Positions 38,098-49,987 of a stretch of 64,000 nt of DNA are shown here, in pieces. The stretch spans positions 13,811,675 to 13,875,674 of the forward strand of contig NC_087076.1 in the NCBI RefSeq assembly GCF_026151205.1, written 5' to 3'. Source of the DNA: Bolinopsis microptera. Lineage: Eukaryota; Ctenophora; Tentaculata; Lobata; Bolinopsidae. The translations under genes and the position numbers were made by a program. Position 1 is the stretch's first letter; every line of letters begins with the position of its first letter. The notes under the pieces were generated by a model. It worked only from the letters and a program-made list of their open reading frames with translations. It was not told the origin of the DNA and searched no databases.

Positions 38098-41000
38098 CTC
38101 TGATACCTTGCCAATATATACCAGTAACAGATTCTTGTACCGCTTCATAGCTGTCTAAAGCAGAACACTGATATTTACACGTACGACCCTGCCAGGTTGA
38201 GGGTGTGTTGGTGAGACCAGTCACTTTGCAGCTCAGAGACGCTTTTAGGTGTGGTAAGATATCGCACATTATGCGGCTCCACCACATCTAAATGATGCGT
38301 CTGAGGCACTGCAACTGACTAGACTTTGACTCATTTTTCATAAAGAACTCAAATTAACCCTGTGTTTGTATTCCAGAGATTAACAGTGTATTTATTTCAG
38401 ATTACGGGACTATGGGCGGATACGGTACCAATGGTTACCTACCCCAGCAGCATCCTAACCAGATACAGCCTCAACCTATAGCACCTTCACACCGGGAACA
38501 TCCACTCCAGCCGCATCACATGCAGCCTGGACAGATGCAGCCTGGACATATGCAGCCAGGGCAAATGCAGCCTGGACAGATGCAGCCTGGACAGATGCAG
38601 CCAGGGCAAATGCAGTCTGGTCAAATGCAGCCTGGACAGATGCAGCCTGGACAGATGCAGCCTGGACAATTACAGCCTGGACAGATGCAGCCAGGGCAAA
38701 TGCAGCCTGGACAGATGCAACCTGGTCAAATGCAGCCTGGTCAGTTGCATTCTGGACAGTTGCAGCCTGGTCAAATGCAGCCTGGTCAAATGCAGCCTGG
38801 ACAATTACAGCCTGGACAATTACAGCCTGGGCAGATGCAAAATCCAATTCAACACCCACAACTCCAGCAGATGCAACAACACAGTATGCCCAACATGATG
38901 CCACCGTATAACCCTGCCATGGAAACAAGAACTCTGGACAGGAACGTGGCGTCACTGGAACGTAACTTTGACAGAGCCCTTACTATCGACCGCTCCATCA
39001 TGTTCGATCCAAGGACGCAGAATATGGTTACAGATAGACATCCCATTATTGGAGGTATGAATAAATTGTATTATCTAGTTAAGAATAAGGTCTTAGAAAT
39101 AAGACTGCTCAAAATTGTAACTGTACTTAACCTAAAGACAGCCTTAATTATGAATTAATTCTCTTTCAAAGCACTTAACTATACATTATACAAGCTGACC
39201 TAGCCCTGAGGGGAACTTCCTTTATATTGGAACCTCCAATTCAGGTTCAGGTCACCTGATCACTTTCTAGCCTAGAATCAGACTTTGTCTAGCAACTTCT
39301 TTTGTCTAACACGGGTCCCATAATCATGTGAAGAAGTGTCCGTCTCGTTGTTTCCTGAGTACCAAATATTTTTAGATTTTCAACATCTGTTAAGACAATT
39401 CAATTCCCAAGAGGCGAAAATTAACATGATCAGAGGTCAAAAAATGTTATATTCACTCTTAAAAGAACGTCATAGTCTAATATTCCCGTCTAGTTTGTAT
39501 GTGCAGTATGTGCAATATGTGCAGTATTTGCAGTATGTGCAGTGTGATGAAAGTACAGGGCCTGTGCGACCTGTGTGTACCCAATTAGCACACTATACAT
39601 CACACCTTGCACTAATCTACCAGGCAGACTGAAGAGTATAATAGAATAATAGTGCAACCAAGCGTCTCCTCTCTAACACTTCTCTAACACTTCTATAACA
39701 CCTTTATAACACCTCTGACCTCTCGTTACACTTACCTTCTCTAATTGACTCCAGGAAACTGAGTTTTTACACGACTCTCTTTAAAATGTGGTAAAATATT
39801 CATTAGCATAACATAATTAGCATAATATGCGTATTATGGAGCGGAGTTATGTTGGTTATGAGTTATGTTGGTTAGGATAATCATTCTGCGCGGTGTTTGG
39901 TGCACAACACTTAGCACTCTGGCACATTACGTAAGGAATAATGAACAGATGCAATGTCGACATTTCAGAACAGGAAGCCAGGACTGTTAGAGTAGCGACG
40001 TAATGCTAGTAGTAGAGTCAATAACTGGTCATTTTCTTATTATACTAAAATATGCTACCCGGTAAGGAATCCGGAGATTGTTCACAGTACTGTTCAGTAG
40101 ATCATGAAGTTTATTGGATAAACAAATGGAGAGATTCATGGTACCAGTATGTACAGTTTGTGATTATAGTAGAATCAGACACGCGCACACACGTGTCACA
40201 CACACAGCACTATTAGAAAGTCGTTTATATGTGACAAATTCACTGAGTGTAGAGTCAACACTTCAAAAGTGTACTAAAGCATTCTTCTCGGGCAGAACAG
40301 TACAAGCGAGAATTGTATGCCACCACCTTTTATGTTATACTCAATAAACGTATATTAAATTAACCTTTTAGCAAGAGATGTACGTGTGGACACAATCACC
40401 TTTAATGAGGTTACTTTTAGTGAGTTAATTAGTTGAATATAATTAATTAGTGTGCGTGATCTGAACCTGAGTAATGTGTCAGAATGTTTCGTTACATTGC
40501 ATTGTACAGTAAATTAATATCAAAGATTGACAGCATAACTTATGCTTTGTAACAGTTGTAAGGATTTCAATCTACAATCGAATGCCTGTTACCATCACCT
40601 CAGCTCAATCCCTGGAATCTTTTAAAGCTCTTCTAAAAACGTACCTTTTCAAACTGTCCCCAGATGAACTTGGAAAACTTTATCGATAACTATTTTGGTC
40701 ATATTTGGTTGGTATTCGATCTTTGCATAATATATTTAAGTACCATTTTCTGGCTTTAGTATTGACGATATATTTTCAAGCATAATTTATCTTTTTAGCT
40801 CAGTATTCATGATATTTTTTGAGATGACTAGTTCAAACACTGCTGAGTATAAGTTTTATCTCAAAAGCGGTGTTATTAAATTTCAATTTATTCTTATTAT
40901 TATTAATATATGGAGGAATTTGCCTTCGGGTCTCATTAAAATAATGTACAAATGAAAAGCAGTTTATTTATGGGGCTACAAACCACATCCTTCCAGATCC

Positions 41001-41186
41001 GATCAACATAATATTCTGTATATTCGTTACCGTCGTTTAAAACATTTCCTTGTGTTTGACATTTCACACACCCAGGTCCGGGAATAGAGAGGATATCAGA
41101 CCGGAGCTCTGACCGGAGTTCTGACCACACGTCACCCAGTGTTCATAACCAGACCACCTTCAACAACTGGACTCCACAGTCACAAG
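31958..41186 (+). CDS. Abl interactor (Abi), WAVE-complex subunit, six exons, 3' end not seen
   Basis: Abi proteins link WAVE/SCAR to actin regulation and to Abl kinase. Exons: 31958-32113, 32792-32944, 33149-33247, 33487-33739, 38401-39054 and 41076-41186, all with GT-AG sites and matching phases (0,0,0,1,1,1). Exons 1-3 encode the helical WAVE-binding N-terminus. Exon 4 begins the conserved homeodomain-homologous region (HVRKPIDLSVLDNIGHGV; compare human YIRKPIDYTVLDDVGHGV). Exon 5 is dominated by 21 MQPGQ-like pentapeptides. Exon 6 is Ser/Asp-rich. The family's C-terminal SH3 domain is not found in the remaining 22.8 kb. Reading through the last donor gives 12 extra codons and a TGA near 41220, so an SH3-less end is possible. 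Otherwise the SH3 exons are lost, displaced, or outside the window. Confidence 0.88.
34886..35030. repeat. C-tract minisatellite, five units
   Basis: Five copies of CTGCAGCTACTTTATTAC, each followed by a C run of 7-16 bases (two units have an A interrupting the run). The variable C runs explain the unequal unit lengths and would be hard to assemble accurately. Confidence 0.92.
37994..38096. repeat. (GA)n microsatellite
   Basis: Interrupted on the left (GCGAGA, ATCGAG, AAAGGGAGAGGG) and pure on the right. It lies about 300 bp before Abi exon 5. Confidence 0.95.
38520..38834 (+). repeat. Coding 15-bp tandem repeat (21 MQPGQ units) in Abi exon 5
   Basis: Twenty-one in-frame 15-bp units encode M/L-Q-P-G-Q with few variants (MQPGH, MQSGQ, LHSGQ). 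Most nucleotide changes are silent third positions or conservative M/L swaps, so the reading frame and peptide pattern are maintained. It replaces the Pro/Ser-rich linker expected here in Abi proteins. Confidence 0.95.
39055..41075 (+). other. Abi intron 5, contains a LINE 3' fragment
   Basis: AT-rich intron. The only recognisable content is the truncated LINE piece starting near 40582. Short open frames elsewhere have no support. Confidence 0.55.
40582..40689 (+). pseudogene. 5'-truncated LINE: last 35 codons of an RT ORF
   Basis: The frame runs MPVTITSAQSLESFKALL then KTYLFKLSPDELGKLYR and a TAA at 40687-40689. A Ser-rich SLESFKxxLKTYLF ending is typical of the C-termini of CR1/L2-type RT ORFs. 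The upstream frame is absent, so only the extreme 3' end was inserted. The following AT-rich stretch to about 40915 may be its 3' UTR. Confidence 0.6.
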
Positions 41187-42760
41187 GTCAGTACCGTGTT
41201 GTGTGTCACGTGATACCATGACGTGTCACGTGATACCACGACGTGTCACGTGGTTTATTCAAGTTAACTGAAGGGGCTGTCCTTCAAATAGTGCCACAAT
41301 ATCCAATCTGGAATTATGATCAGGCCGTAACTGCCCCACATCGGCTTTAGTATTCCATTTATGGTGGTGGTATATAATATTATACCATGATTCACGTCAT
41401 ATCAGAAGCGTTGCGATACATGAAGTTTCGTGCAAGTCAGCACTTCTTCACATCGTTTTAAATTTAAAGATGTAGTCCACAATGCGATTAAATTATACCA
41501 TAGATATCATATCACACACAAACTTTTAACTTTAAAAATGAACTCTAAAGTCTAGATATGCAATGTGCAACCCTGCTGTCAGTTTTCACGCGCTCGGAAA
41601 TATTCTAAAACTACAGGCAACCTTGTTTTGTTTGTGGGGCACCCACTCTACATCAATAACCTATAAATCCTCGGACCTCGATACCTAAGTAGTAAGTAAG
41701 GAGGCTAACTCCACCTTCAGGGCTAACGTCTAATGGGATTCCCAGCTCTAGAGCAGGGATTGAGCTTATAACTGAACTATGTTCTGGGCTAAGTTTATAT
41801 ATAATCTACCAGAGGACTAGGCCTTGATTGATTGTGGACGGCCACATTCCCCCTCAGACAGGCAACCTTATCGGTCCTTATTTGGTCTAATACAGGTTTT
41901 TAGGCTCGTCAAAAGAATACTACGCACTCATTTCATCAAAATAGGGGATGTAATAAATCTTATTAAACCCAGGAACACGTAATAATAATAAACTGTAATG
42001 ATTATACCAGAATTAATATCATCCAGCACTGTACTACCTGGATCAGAGCATTAGTTCTGTAGTTTAATTAGTTAATTAGTGAAGGTATGCAGGCAGTAAA
42101 TTAGTTAATTAGTGCAGGTATGCACGCAGTGGAGCTCGGTAATACCTGCACTGGGGATAATAATAAATGTAGCTTCCTCCTAATTGCTCCTCCTAATGTA
42201 GTAAATACAGTGTATATTTTATTATACAGTGCTGCCCTGGTGCTGTATACAGTCTGAGATGTGTTCTGTGAGAAGTTGGAAATGAAATTGGAAATGGTTT
42301 GGTTGACTAACTTAGCAAGTTGTAGGAACAAATTTTTGTACGGTTATTTTGAGATTCTTCTGTGCAGAAGAATAAAATTTCGTTAATGAAGAATATTTTT
42401 TATTTACATAAAATCCGAGTTAAGTTAAGTACTGTACTGCTAGTTTATATGTCTCAATGACTGGCAAAAAGATATCACCATTCACAATCATCATCATAGG
42501 CAGTCAAATATTGTTCTTGTATTAAACAAAATAAAATATCCATGAATAAAATAAGTATGGTATGACATAAATGTTGCGCTAAAAATCACAAAACAGTCCA
42601 TAGCCATAATAATCATAGAGTAGGCTGTGTGCAGTCTCCAAAGTATTACCAAGCGTCCATTACTCCTTCAGCTCGCTTAAAAAATCTCATACACATTATT
42701 CTCTTCCTCATTCTTCTCCTCTAACTCTGCTTCTCCGCACTTTGTATCACTCGGATTCGC
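41187..42760. other. Gap between Abi exon 6 and the receptor array
   Basis: No SH3-coding exon was found on inspection in any plus-strand frame. CACGTGATACCA-type repeats occur at 41205-41250. The right part, from about 42440, is the 3' UTR of the first receptor copy and carries the array-wide word TCAATGACTGGCAAAAAGATAT. Confidence 0.5.
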
Positions 42761-43735
42761 TTAATCCCCCACTTCTTCTGTTTCCCTGTTTAAGTGCTCT
42801 GCTTGTTCACTCATTCTGATGAGATGAGATGAGGGTCCAGGTTCCTTCTTCTGTCTGATTTTGTAGAAAAGAGCCACTGCTATTAAAATACAACCAAATG
42901 TCTGAAATGCTATGAACGCAGCGACCACTATTTTCTGTGTTAGATCTTTGTGGCAGGTATTGTTAACCAGTATGTAGCCTGCTTTACAGCATTGTGTTGA
43001 GTCTGGAGGGGAGGTGCCGCCTGCTGGACAGGGGAGACACTTCTTATCAGAGATGTAGTTGTTAGCTTTACAGCCAGTACAGGAAATCTTTGTGTAGTAG
43101 TATCGGTAATAGTTATCGTAATCGTAATCTTTTGAGCTGTAAATACGACAGTTAGGAGAAGTATCATAAGTACACTCGGTAGGACTGCTACATTTCAGGT
43201 TATAAACTTTACTGTTGGACCAGCTGTAATCCTCAGCAAAACTGTAACCTACATCTAAGTTAGAAACTTGAACCACTTTCGTGTAGTTCATTCTCTGACA
43301 AATGTAGTTTCCCGAGTCTGTTGTGGGATATAGACTTGAACCACTGGACTTTTGTCTGCAAACTGGAGCCCAATATCCACCCTCTTCTTTTGCCATGAGT
43401 ACTCCCTCATCTGACTGAACATTCCTTTCGCTCCATATTTGGAATTCCAGAATGTCTTGAGCGGATCTTTTCTCCCTATTCAAGTTCATTGGATCATTCT
43501 CACGGTCGATTTCAGTGAAATTCTTGTATTGTCTAGTTTTACTGCTGCTGCCAACTACTGAAATATAATGACTCTATAACACGTGTTTATAACAAATAAT
43601 TAATTTATTCCGCGTCAATGTTTTAAAAAATTAGTGCGAAACCAAAACTTGGAATTATTTTACTGTGTTATAGTTACCTTGTCCGATGATGAACAGACTT
43701 ATGAACAGAAAAATGCGGTTGGTAGACAAAATCAT
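42761..43735 (-). CDS. Receptor-like array copy A, short form (284 aa)
   Basis: Unnamed family. Exon 1 (43678-43735) encodes a signal peptide, MILSTNRIFLFISLFIIGQ. Exon 2 (42761-43557) encodes the rest. An REKR basic site follows near residue 50. Next is an SRCR-like region (EGVLMAKEEGGYWAPVC, NYICQRMNYT, LKCSSPTECTYD), one short Cys-rich repeat (CPAGGTSPPDSTQC), a TM segment (IVVAAFIAFQTFGCILIAVALFY) and a tail. Compared with copy D it lacks the Cys-rich repeats and the second intron: the frame jumps from DSTQC to CKAGYIL and then to HKDLTQ. The tail stops early (EEVGD then stop), where B and D read EEVGVEANP or EDVGVEANP. The frame is open, so it may be expressed. SRCR homology is by pattern only. 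Confidence 0.75.
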
Positions 43736-44793
43736 GTTGAAATCCAAATCAGACTTTCACCACTGAAACCAGAGTTATGGAAAGTGGATATAGCTGATTG
43801 AAAAGAGAAATTGATCACATCATATTCGCGTGATTGAACTCAACTGTCAACTTAATGGCACGTATTCTGAATAGTTTAGTCCTAGTACTCCCTAGTTCTA
43901 TAATTACACTGGCATTACTTGGTAGTTAGTCTTGTTTCTTGTTTAAAACTATTTAGTTTTATTTACTTTAAGCAAATAATTCAATGACTGGCAAAAAGAT
44001 ATCACCATTCACAATCATTATCATAGGCAGTTAAATATTTTTCTTAAAAGTAAAATAAAATATCTTTAAATATGTATGCAGTATGACATAAATGTTGTGC
44101 TAAAAATCACAAAAACAGTCTCGATCCATAGCTATAATAATTATAAAGTAGGTTGTGTGCTGTTTCCAAAATATTACCAAGCGTCCATTACTCCTTTAGC
44201 TCGCCTAAACTCTCGTACACATTATTCTCTTCCTCATTCTCCTCCTCTAACTCTGCTTCTCCACACTTTGTATCACTCGGATTCGCCTCAACCCCCACTT
44301 CTTCTGTTTCCCTGTTTAAGTGCTCTGCTTGTTCACTCATTCTGATGGGATGAGATGAGGGTCCAGGTTCCTTCTTCTTCATACATCGTCTGAATCTGTA
44401 GAAAATAGCCGCTGCGATTAAAATACAACCAAGTGTCAGCAATGCTATGAACGCAGCAACCACTATTTTCTGTGTTAGATCTTTGTGACAGAATCCTTTG
44501 TCAACTTTAAACCCTGGTGGACACTTGTGACATTGGACCCCATCCCCGTATAGATCTTCTGGACACTTGTAACATGTGTGATTCTCCCAGTACTCTCCCA
44601 GAGTGCACCTGGAGAAAAAGAATTGGGTTACAACTTATTGCACTGACTCTAACGATTATAGACTTGTTTTTTAACTAGACCGTATCTCAAACTCTTGCTC
44701 TCTTGGGAATAGATTTATTACTGCTCCTAGATTTACATCTTGCAATTATTTAGTTACCTGTAACAGTTGCCTGAAGCTGGTTTTGCAGCAGTA

Positions 44794-46987
44794 GTACTGC
44801 AGTAGTACTACGGTTACAGAGTACAATGTGGCTCTTCAAAACCGATTTGCAAGTCTGGATAGTGAGGTCGACCTCGAGGATATGTGGCGTAATCTCAGTC
44901 AGACCGTCACTGATGTCTCACTGGAGGTACTAGGCAAAAGACCCCGGAAGGCAAAGGAGCAACACCTGTCACGGAAGACCAAGGATTTATTGATTCAGCG
45001 GGCACAGTTTAAGCGCAAAGACCCAAAATCAGACGCTAACAGGTCAGAGTATTCTAAACTTAATAAGTTAGTCAAGAAAAGCAGCAAGCTAGACGACAAT
45101 AACTGGGCAGTTAGAGTAGCTACTGATCTTGAGGAAGCAGCGAGCAAAGGTCAGCAGCGTGAGGTATGGGCAAAGATCAAGAAGATCTCTGGTAAGAACA
45201 AGAAGCCTCAAGCATCTTGTGTCCGGGACAAGGACGGTAGGAAGATCACGGATCCCCAACAGCAGAGGGATAGGTGGAAGGAGCACTTTACTGAACTTCT
45301 GAACCCTCCATTATCAAGTGTTGACCTTGCCGACCTTGATACAGTACCACCCCAACCCCACTTTAACTCTCTCTCTCTTGTTCGGATGGACCACCCACCA
45401 GAGACGAGATTAGTTATTCCCTGACAAAGCTTAAGAATAACAAAAGCCCAGGAGTGGACGGGATAACTAACGAGTAACTGAAGTATGGTGCGAGTGCTCT
45501 AGTTGATCAACTAGAGTGTCTATTCAAGAAAGTGTGGGAAGAAGAGACTGTTCCTGAAGATTGGTTAAAGGGTGTGATCATTGTCATTGGGAAGAAAGGA
45601 GACACTTCAGTCTGCGGGAACAACAGAGGGATCACCTTAAGGTCTACAGCATCCAAGCTTTTTCAGATGATTCTTCTTAAGCGGTTACATGCTGGTATGG
45701 AGTGTCTCCTCAGGGAGAATCAGTGCGGATTTAGACAGAACCGCTCATGTATTGATCAGATTTATTCTCTCCGAACTATTATTCATAACTGTCTTGAGTT
45801 TAACATTCCTCTTTACATTAATTTTGTGGATTTCAAGGCAGCGTTCGATTCTATCAGAAGGGACTTTATTTGGTGCAGTATGAGACACTATGGGCTGCCT
45901 GAAAAATATGTGACCAGAATATTTCAGTCATTTTTTGGGGGTACCATGAGTGCCGTGAGGGTTAATGGGGAGCTGACAGAATGGTTTGATGTTAACTCAG
46001 GCACAGGTCAGGGTGACATTCAAGCACCTCCTGCTTTTAATTTCTGCCTAAATTTTTCTGCATTTCTGGCTGTGACCAACAAGATCATCAGTCAAGGCGC
46101 AGTGCTGCAAAAAGAGATGAAGACGGTCGAGGAAAAGGTCATTCTGGACACCGATTATGCTGATGATATGGCTATTATGGACAACTCAGGGGAAGGCCTA
46201 CAGGAATCAACTGATCTATTAGTTCATTACAGCTCCTACGCTGGGCTCAGAATAAATGCAAAGAAGACCCAATGCATGGCTGTAAGCAAGTGCGCCTCCC
46301 AGCGACCTTTCATCAAGGATGATTGTATTGAGCTGTCGGTTGAGGGTGAACCCGTCGAGCAGGTTAGCAACTTTGTCTACCTGGGTGCAACTATCAGTGG
46401 GGATGGGACAATCAACAGAGACCTGGATGTCCGTATCCAGAAGGCTAATGGCGCCTTTCATCAGCTCTGGAACATTTGGAATAGCAGAACTATAAAGACT
46501 CCAACCAAGATCAGGATCTATAGGGCTGCTGTCCTCACCATCTTGTTGTATGGAGCTGAAGTCTGGAACACCACCAAAAAAGAGATGAAACGCTTCGAGG
46601 TTTTCCATCAAACCTCCTTGAGAAGGATCCTTAGGATTAAATGGTTCTTTCATGTGACCAACGACGAAGTTCTTAGGAGGGCTGGCATCAAGTCAGTTGA
46701 GACTTTCATGTATAGTTAGAATGCCAGACTCTAGACTACCGAGGTTTCTGTTGAACTGGAAGCCAAATTATGGAAAGAGGTCAAGGGGCAGACCCCGTAA
46801 GAACTGGAAGTCCTGCGTACTCGAAGATGCTGCTAAGTTTACAGGTGTTGAAAACATCGACAACGACACAACAGAAGCTTTGGCTATCAACCGAGTACAG
46901 TGGAGACATATGTTACGCCGCCAACGCGATGTGTGTGATGCAGGCCACTCCAACGACTAGGAGGAGACCTTACCATGTAACATGTAT
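44794..46987 (+). mobile_element. 5'-truncated RTE-type LINE inside copy B exon 2
   Basis: The flanks rejoin perfectly against copy D: ...GCAGCAGTA | AAGTGAG.... A GTA duplication (44791-44793 and 46988-46990) marks the insertion. The element is in plus orientation, opposite to the host gene, and lacks the endonuclease region. Confidence 0.85.
44828..46958 (+). pseudogene. RTE-like reverse transcriptase, frameshifted remnant
   Basis: 44828-45424 encodes the linker before the RT (REVWAKIKKISGKN, DRWKEHFTELL). The frame then shifts near 45400. A TAA interrupts the expected NELLKYG-like stretch at about 45474. 45532-46719 carries the RT: NRGITLRSTASKLF, NQCGFRQNRSCIDQI, FVDFKAAFDS, SGTGQGDI and DYADDMAI. 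A second shift near 46700 leads to the C-terminal RSRGRPRKNW block, characteristic of RTE/BovB-like elements. At least two frameshifts and one stop make it dead. Confidence 0.85.
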
Positions 46988-48349
46988 GTAAAGTGAGAAC
47001 ATCTCGTACAATTCAGAGACCCAGCAGTAGAGTAAAAGTTCTCAGAACACGGCTCACATCTGGTATTGTTAAGCAGTATGTAGCCTGCTTTACAACTACA
47101 TGTGGTAGATCCCGGGGTTGATGTGGAATGTTGAGGACATGGTGTGCACTGTGTGTTGTTACCACTGTCTGTGTAATGGTCCTCTGGACACTGGATACAG
47201 TTCCTCTCCTCCACTCTCCAGTAGGAACCAGGCAGACAGGTACAGAACGATTGGAACTCGTTAGATGTGAGATTTCCTGGACATTTGAAGCACTCTGTAG
47301 CACCAGAGTAGCTGTAAAACCCAGCACTGCAGCCCTTGCAGACCCCATCCTCCCAGTAAAGTCCACCCTCGCACTTACACTGTTCTGACCCAGCTGTAGA
47401 ACTGGATCCTGGCGCACAGGTTGCACATTTTGGCGCTCCCTCTGTGCTGTAGGAGTTAGGTGGACAGATACTGCAGCGCGCTTCCAGTGTTGTCAGCGAT
47501 AGGAAATAGTAACCTGCTGAACAGTTACAGTGAGTAGAACCTACAGGTGAAGTGCTGTTTGTAGGACACTTGAAACAGTGCTGGTAGTTTGATGTTAGGT
47601 ACCAGTTAGCAGCACAGTTGCACTGTGTTGAGTCTGGAGGGGAGGCGGCGCCTGCTGGACAGGGGAGACACTTCTTATCAGAGATGTAGGTGTTAGCTTT
47701 ACAGCCGGTACAGGAAATCTTTGTGTAGTAGTATCGATAGTAGTATCGATTACCATCATATTCATAATGATAATTGGAGTATGCGTAGCTACGACAGCTA
47801 GAAGACGCATCGTAAGTGCACTCGGTAGGACTGCTACAGTTCAGGTTATAAACTTTATTGTCGTACCTGTAATCCTCCGCAAAGCTGTAACCTGAATTTA
47901 AGTTGGAAACTTGAACCATTTTCGTGTAGTTCATTCTCTGACAAATGTAGTTTCCCGAGTCTGTAGTAGGATATAGACTTGAACCACTGGACTTTTGTCT
48001 GCAAACTGGAACCCAAGATCCACCCTCTTCTTTTACCATGAATACTCCCTCATCTGACTGAACATTCCTTTCACTCCATATTTGGAATTCCAGCCTGTCT
48101 TGAGCGGATCTCTTCTCCCTATTCAAATTCATTGGAACATTCTCACGGTCGATCTTAGTTAAATTCTTGTATTGTCTGGTTTTACTGCTGCTGCCAACTA
48201 CTGAAATATAATGACTTTATAACACTATTAATTTATTCCGCGTCAATGTTTTTAAAAATGAGTGCGAAACCAAAACTTGGAATTATTTTACAGTATTACA
48301 GTTACCTTGTCCGATGATGAACAGACTTATGAACAGAAAAATACGGTTA

Positions 48350-49987
48350 CGGGTAAACCGCCCCTAAAATGTCACCCACCCCTAAAACGCCACTCTTGAT
48401 TGATTGGATCCCATCTTCTTAGAAAGTATCTTACCTAATCATTTGTAACTCCTAAACATAAAAAAATATCATTCAGACCCTGCCACATCCTGAAATTGAA
48501 TCTAAATGATGCCATAAGGGCATTTTTTTCACTTTCTACAAATTTTTTACTTTTGAAAAATAGCGCACAATTTTATAACTCTGGAATTCATTAATATTAA
48601 CTCGGTTTTGGTCTAGGATAGTGATATTTACATATTTTAGCAACTTTGTACATATAATGACTGGAGATATGGAAAGTTATACATTACTCAATATTACTAC
48701 CCTCCCCTAAAATGTCACCTGGCCGCCCCCTAAAATGTCATTTTATCAGATTCTGGCTTTGAGACTACAAGCACCATAAAATGGAGGTACCAGCCTATTA
48801 AACATCATATTTAGCATCTAATGGTAATATTGGAAAGCTTTGGCAGCTCAAGGAAATAGTTTTATTTTATTAATTGCAATAAACATCCCCTAAAATGTCT
48901 AATTATCCCCCCTAAAATGTCATTTTAACCTGATCAAATTACTCAGTCTTTTCATAAGATGCAATGCATACTCACATTTCGTTAATAGTTGATGTTAGTA
49001 ATTAACAAGTGCCAAAAAAAGAGCTATTATCGCACACCATGCGAACAAAATACAAATTTGACAGTTTAGGGGAGAAAAAAATGACATTTTAGGGGGCATA
49101 TCATAGGTTTACCATAAACTAGTAAGTACCAAAAACCGTAGTTTTTGACATTCAATTTTGCTAAAAGCAGTCAAATCTAGTCTATAGAGAAGGTCAGATC
49201 GATTACTGGGTTGGCTTAGTTAACTATAGGTCACTAAAATTGCCAAAATGCAGGATGATGTTAAAAATCCCAAAAAATGCAATTAAAACATGCAATTTGC
49301 ACAAGGTTAAAATCACATTGAATCCATTTCTTTTGTGCCAATTGTTAGTTTATAACTAGATAATCTAACTACAGGTGTAAATTTTGTTGACTGAGTTACT
49401 GTCTTGCCGTAAGTTCTAGGTATTCAAAAAAAAGTCCCCAAAATGTCGCAAAAAGTAAATTGACTAAATTCCACCATTTTTTTTCAACAGAGAGAGAAAT
49501 TCTGGTCGACACCTCTCAGAAATAGGTTATATTTGTCCCAGAAGTGGTTAAAATTAATAATTGAGCAACATTCTGAGTGCTACACAACCTGTTTTAGCTG
49601 ACGTTTTAGGGGTGGTGCACGTGACATTTTAGGGGGTGATTACGGTTTTGAGGTACTTCCTTTAGTGAGTGAATGTTTTCAAGTAGCTTAATGTTTTAAT
49701 AAGACAAAACAAATAGTACTAGTGACAAAAGATAAATCAGGCCTCCTGTACATTTTGTAATTATCACACATATAGAGTTGACATTTTAGGGGTGGTGTTT
49801 TAAAAGTGACTCCATTTCAATGTCAAAAAAATTGTACCTGATTTTATTTTCAAATTTCCAAATCTTCCTGGCAGGCTAGAAAAAGGTTTAAATATTATTC
49901 CTAGACACTTCAGAACCCTGTAAATTTAGCCCTAACTCGGCAATCTGGGCCCAAAAAACAGGTGACGTTTTAGGGGCGGTTTACCCG
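48350..49987. mobile_element. 1638-bp TIR element with iterated CCCCTAAAATGTCA motif, TA target site
   Basis: The ends are 27-bp inverted repeats with one mismatch, starting CGGGTAAACCGCCCCTAAAA. TA dinucleotides flank both sides (48348-48349 and 49988-49989), and removing the element restores the sequence seen in copies A, C and D, so the insertion is certain. The 14-bp motif CCCCTAAAATGTCA (or near variants) occurs six times in the left half (48361, 48379, 48704, 48727, 48887, 48909) and, as its complement, about seven times in the right half (49059, 49082, 49599, 49622, 49779, 49963 and one partial). No substantial ORF is present, so it is non-autonomous. The TA duplication would fit a Tc1/mariner-like transposase, but the family is not identified. 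Confidence 0.88.

Larger units (their letters stand above)
33740..38400 (+). other. 4.7-kb Abi intron 4 with several local repeats
   Basis: No other gene is seen. It contains a local duplication (GAATAATCCTG...CTTGGCTGCGTATC at 34417-34460 and again at 34591-34660), the C-tract minisatellite (34886-35030) and the GA microsatellite (37994-38096) just upstream of exon 5. Confidence 0.6.

Noticed and set aside
38476..38955. Long antisense open frame rich in Val-Gln-Ala opposite the MQPGQ repeat
   Set aside because: It exists only because a 15-bp repeat without stops is open in several frames; the plus frame has splice sites and Abi context.
46219..46653. Minus-strand 144-codon frame inside the RTE remnant
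   Set aside because: Antisense to clear RT motifs; no independent support.
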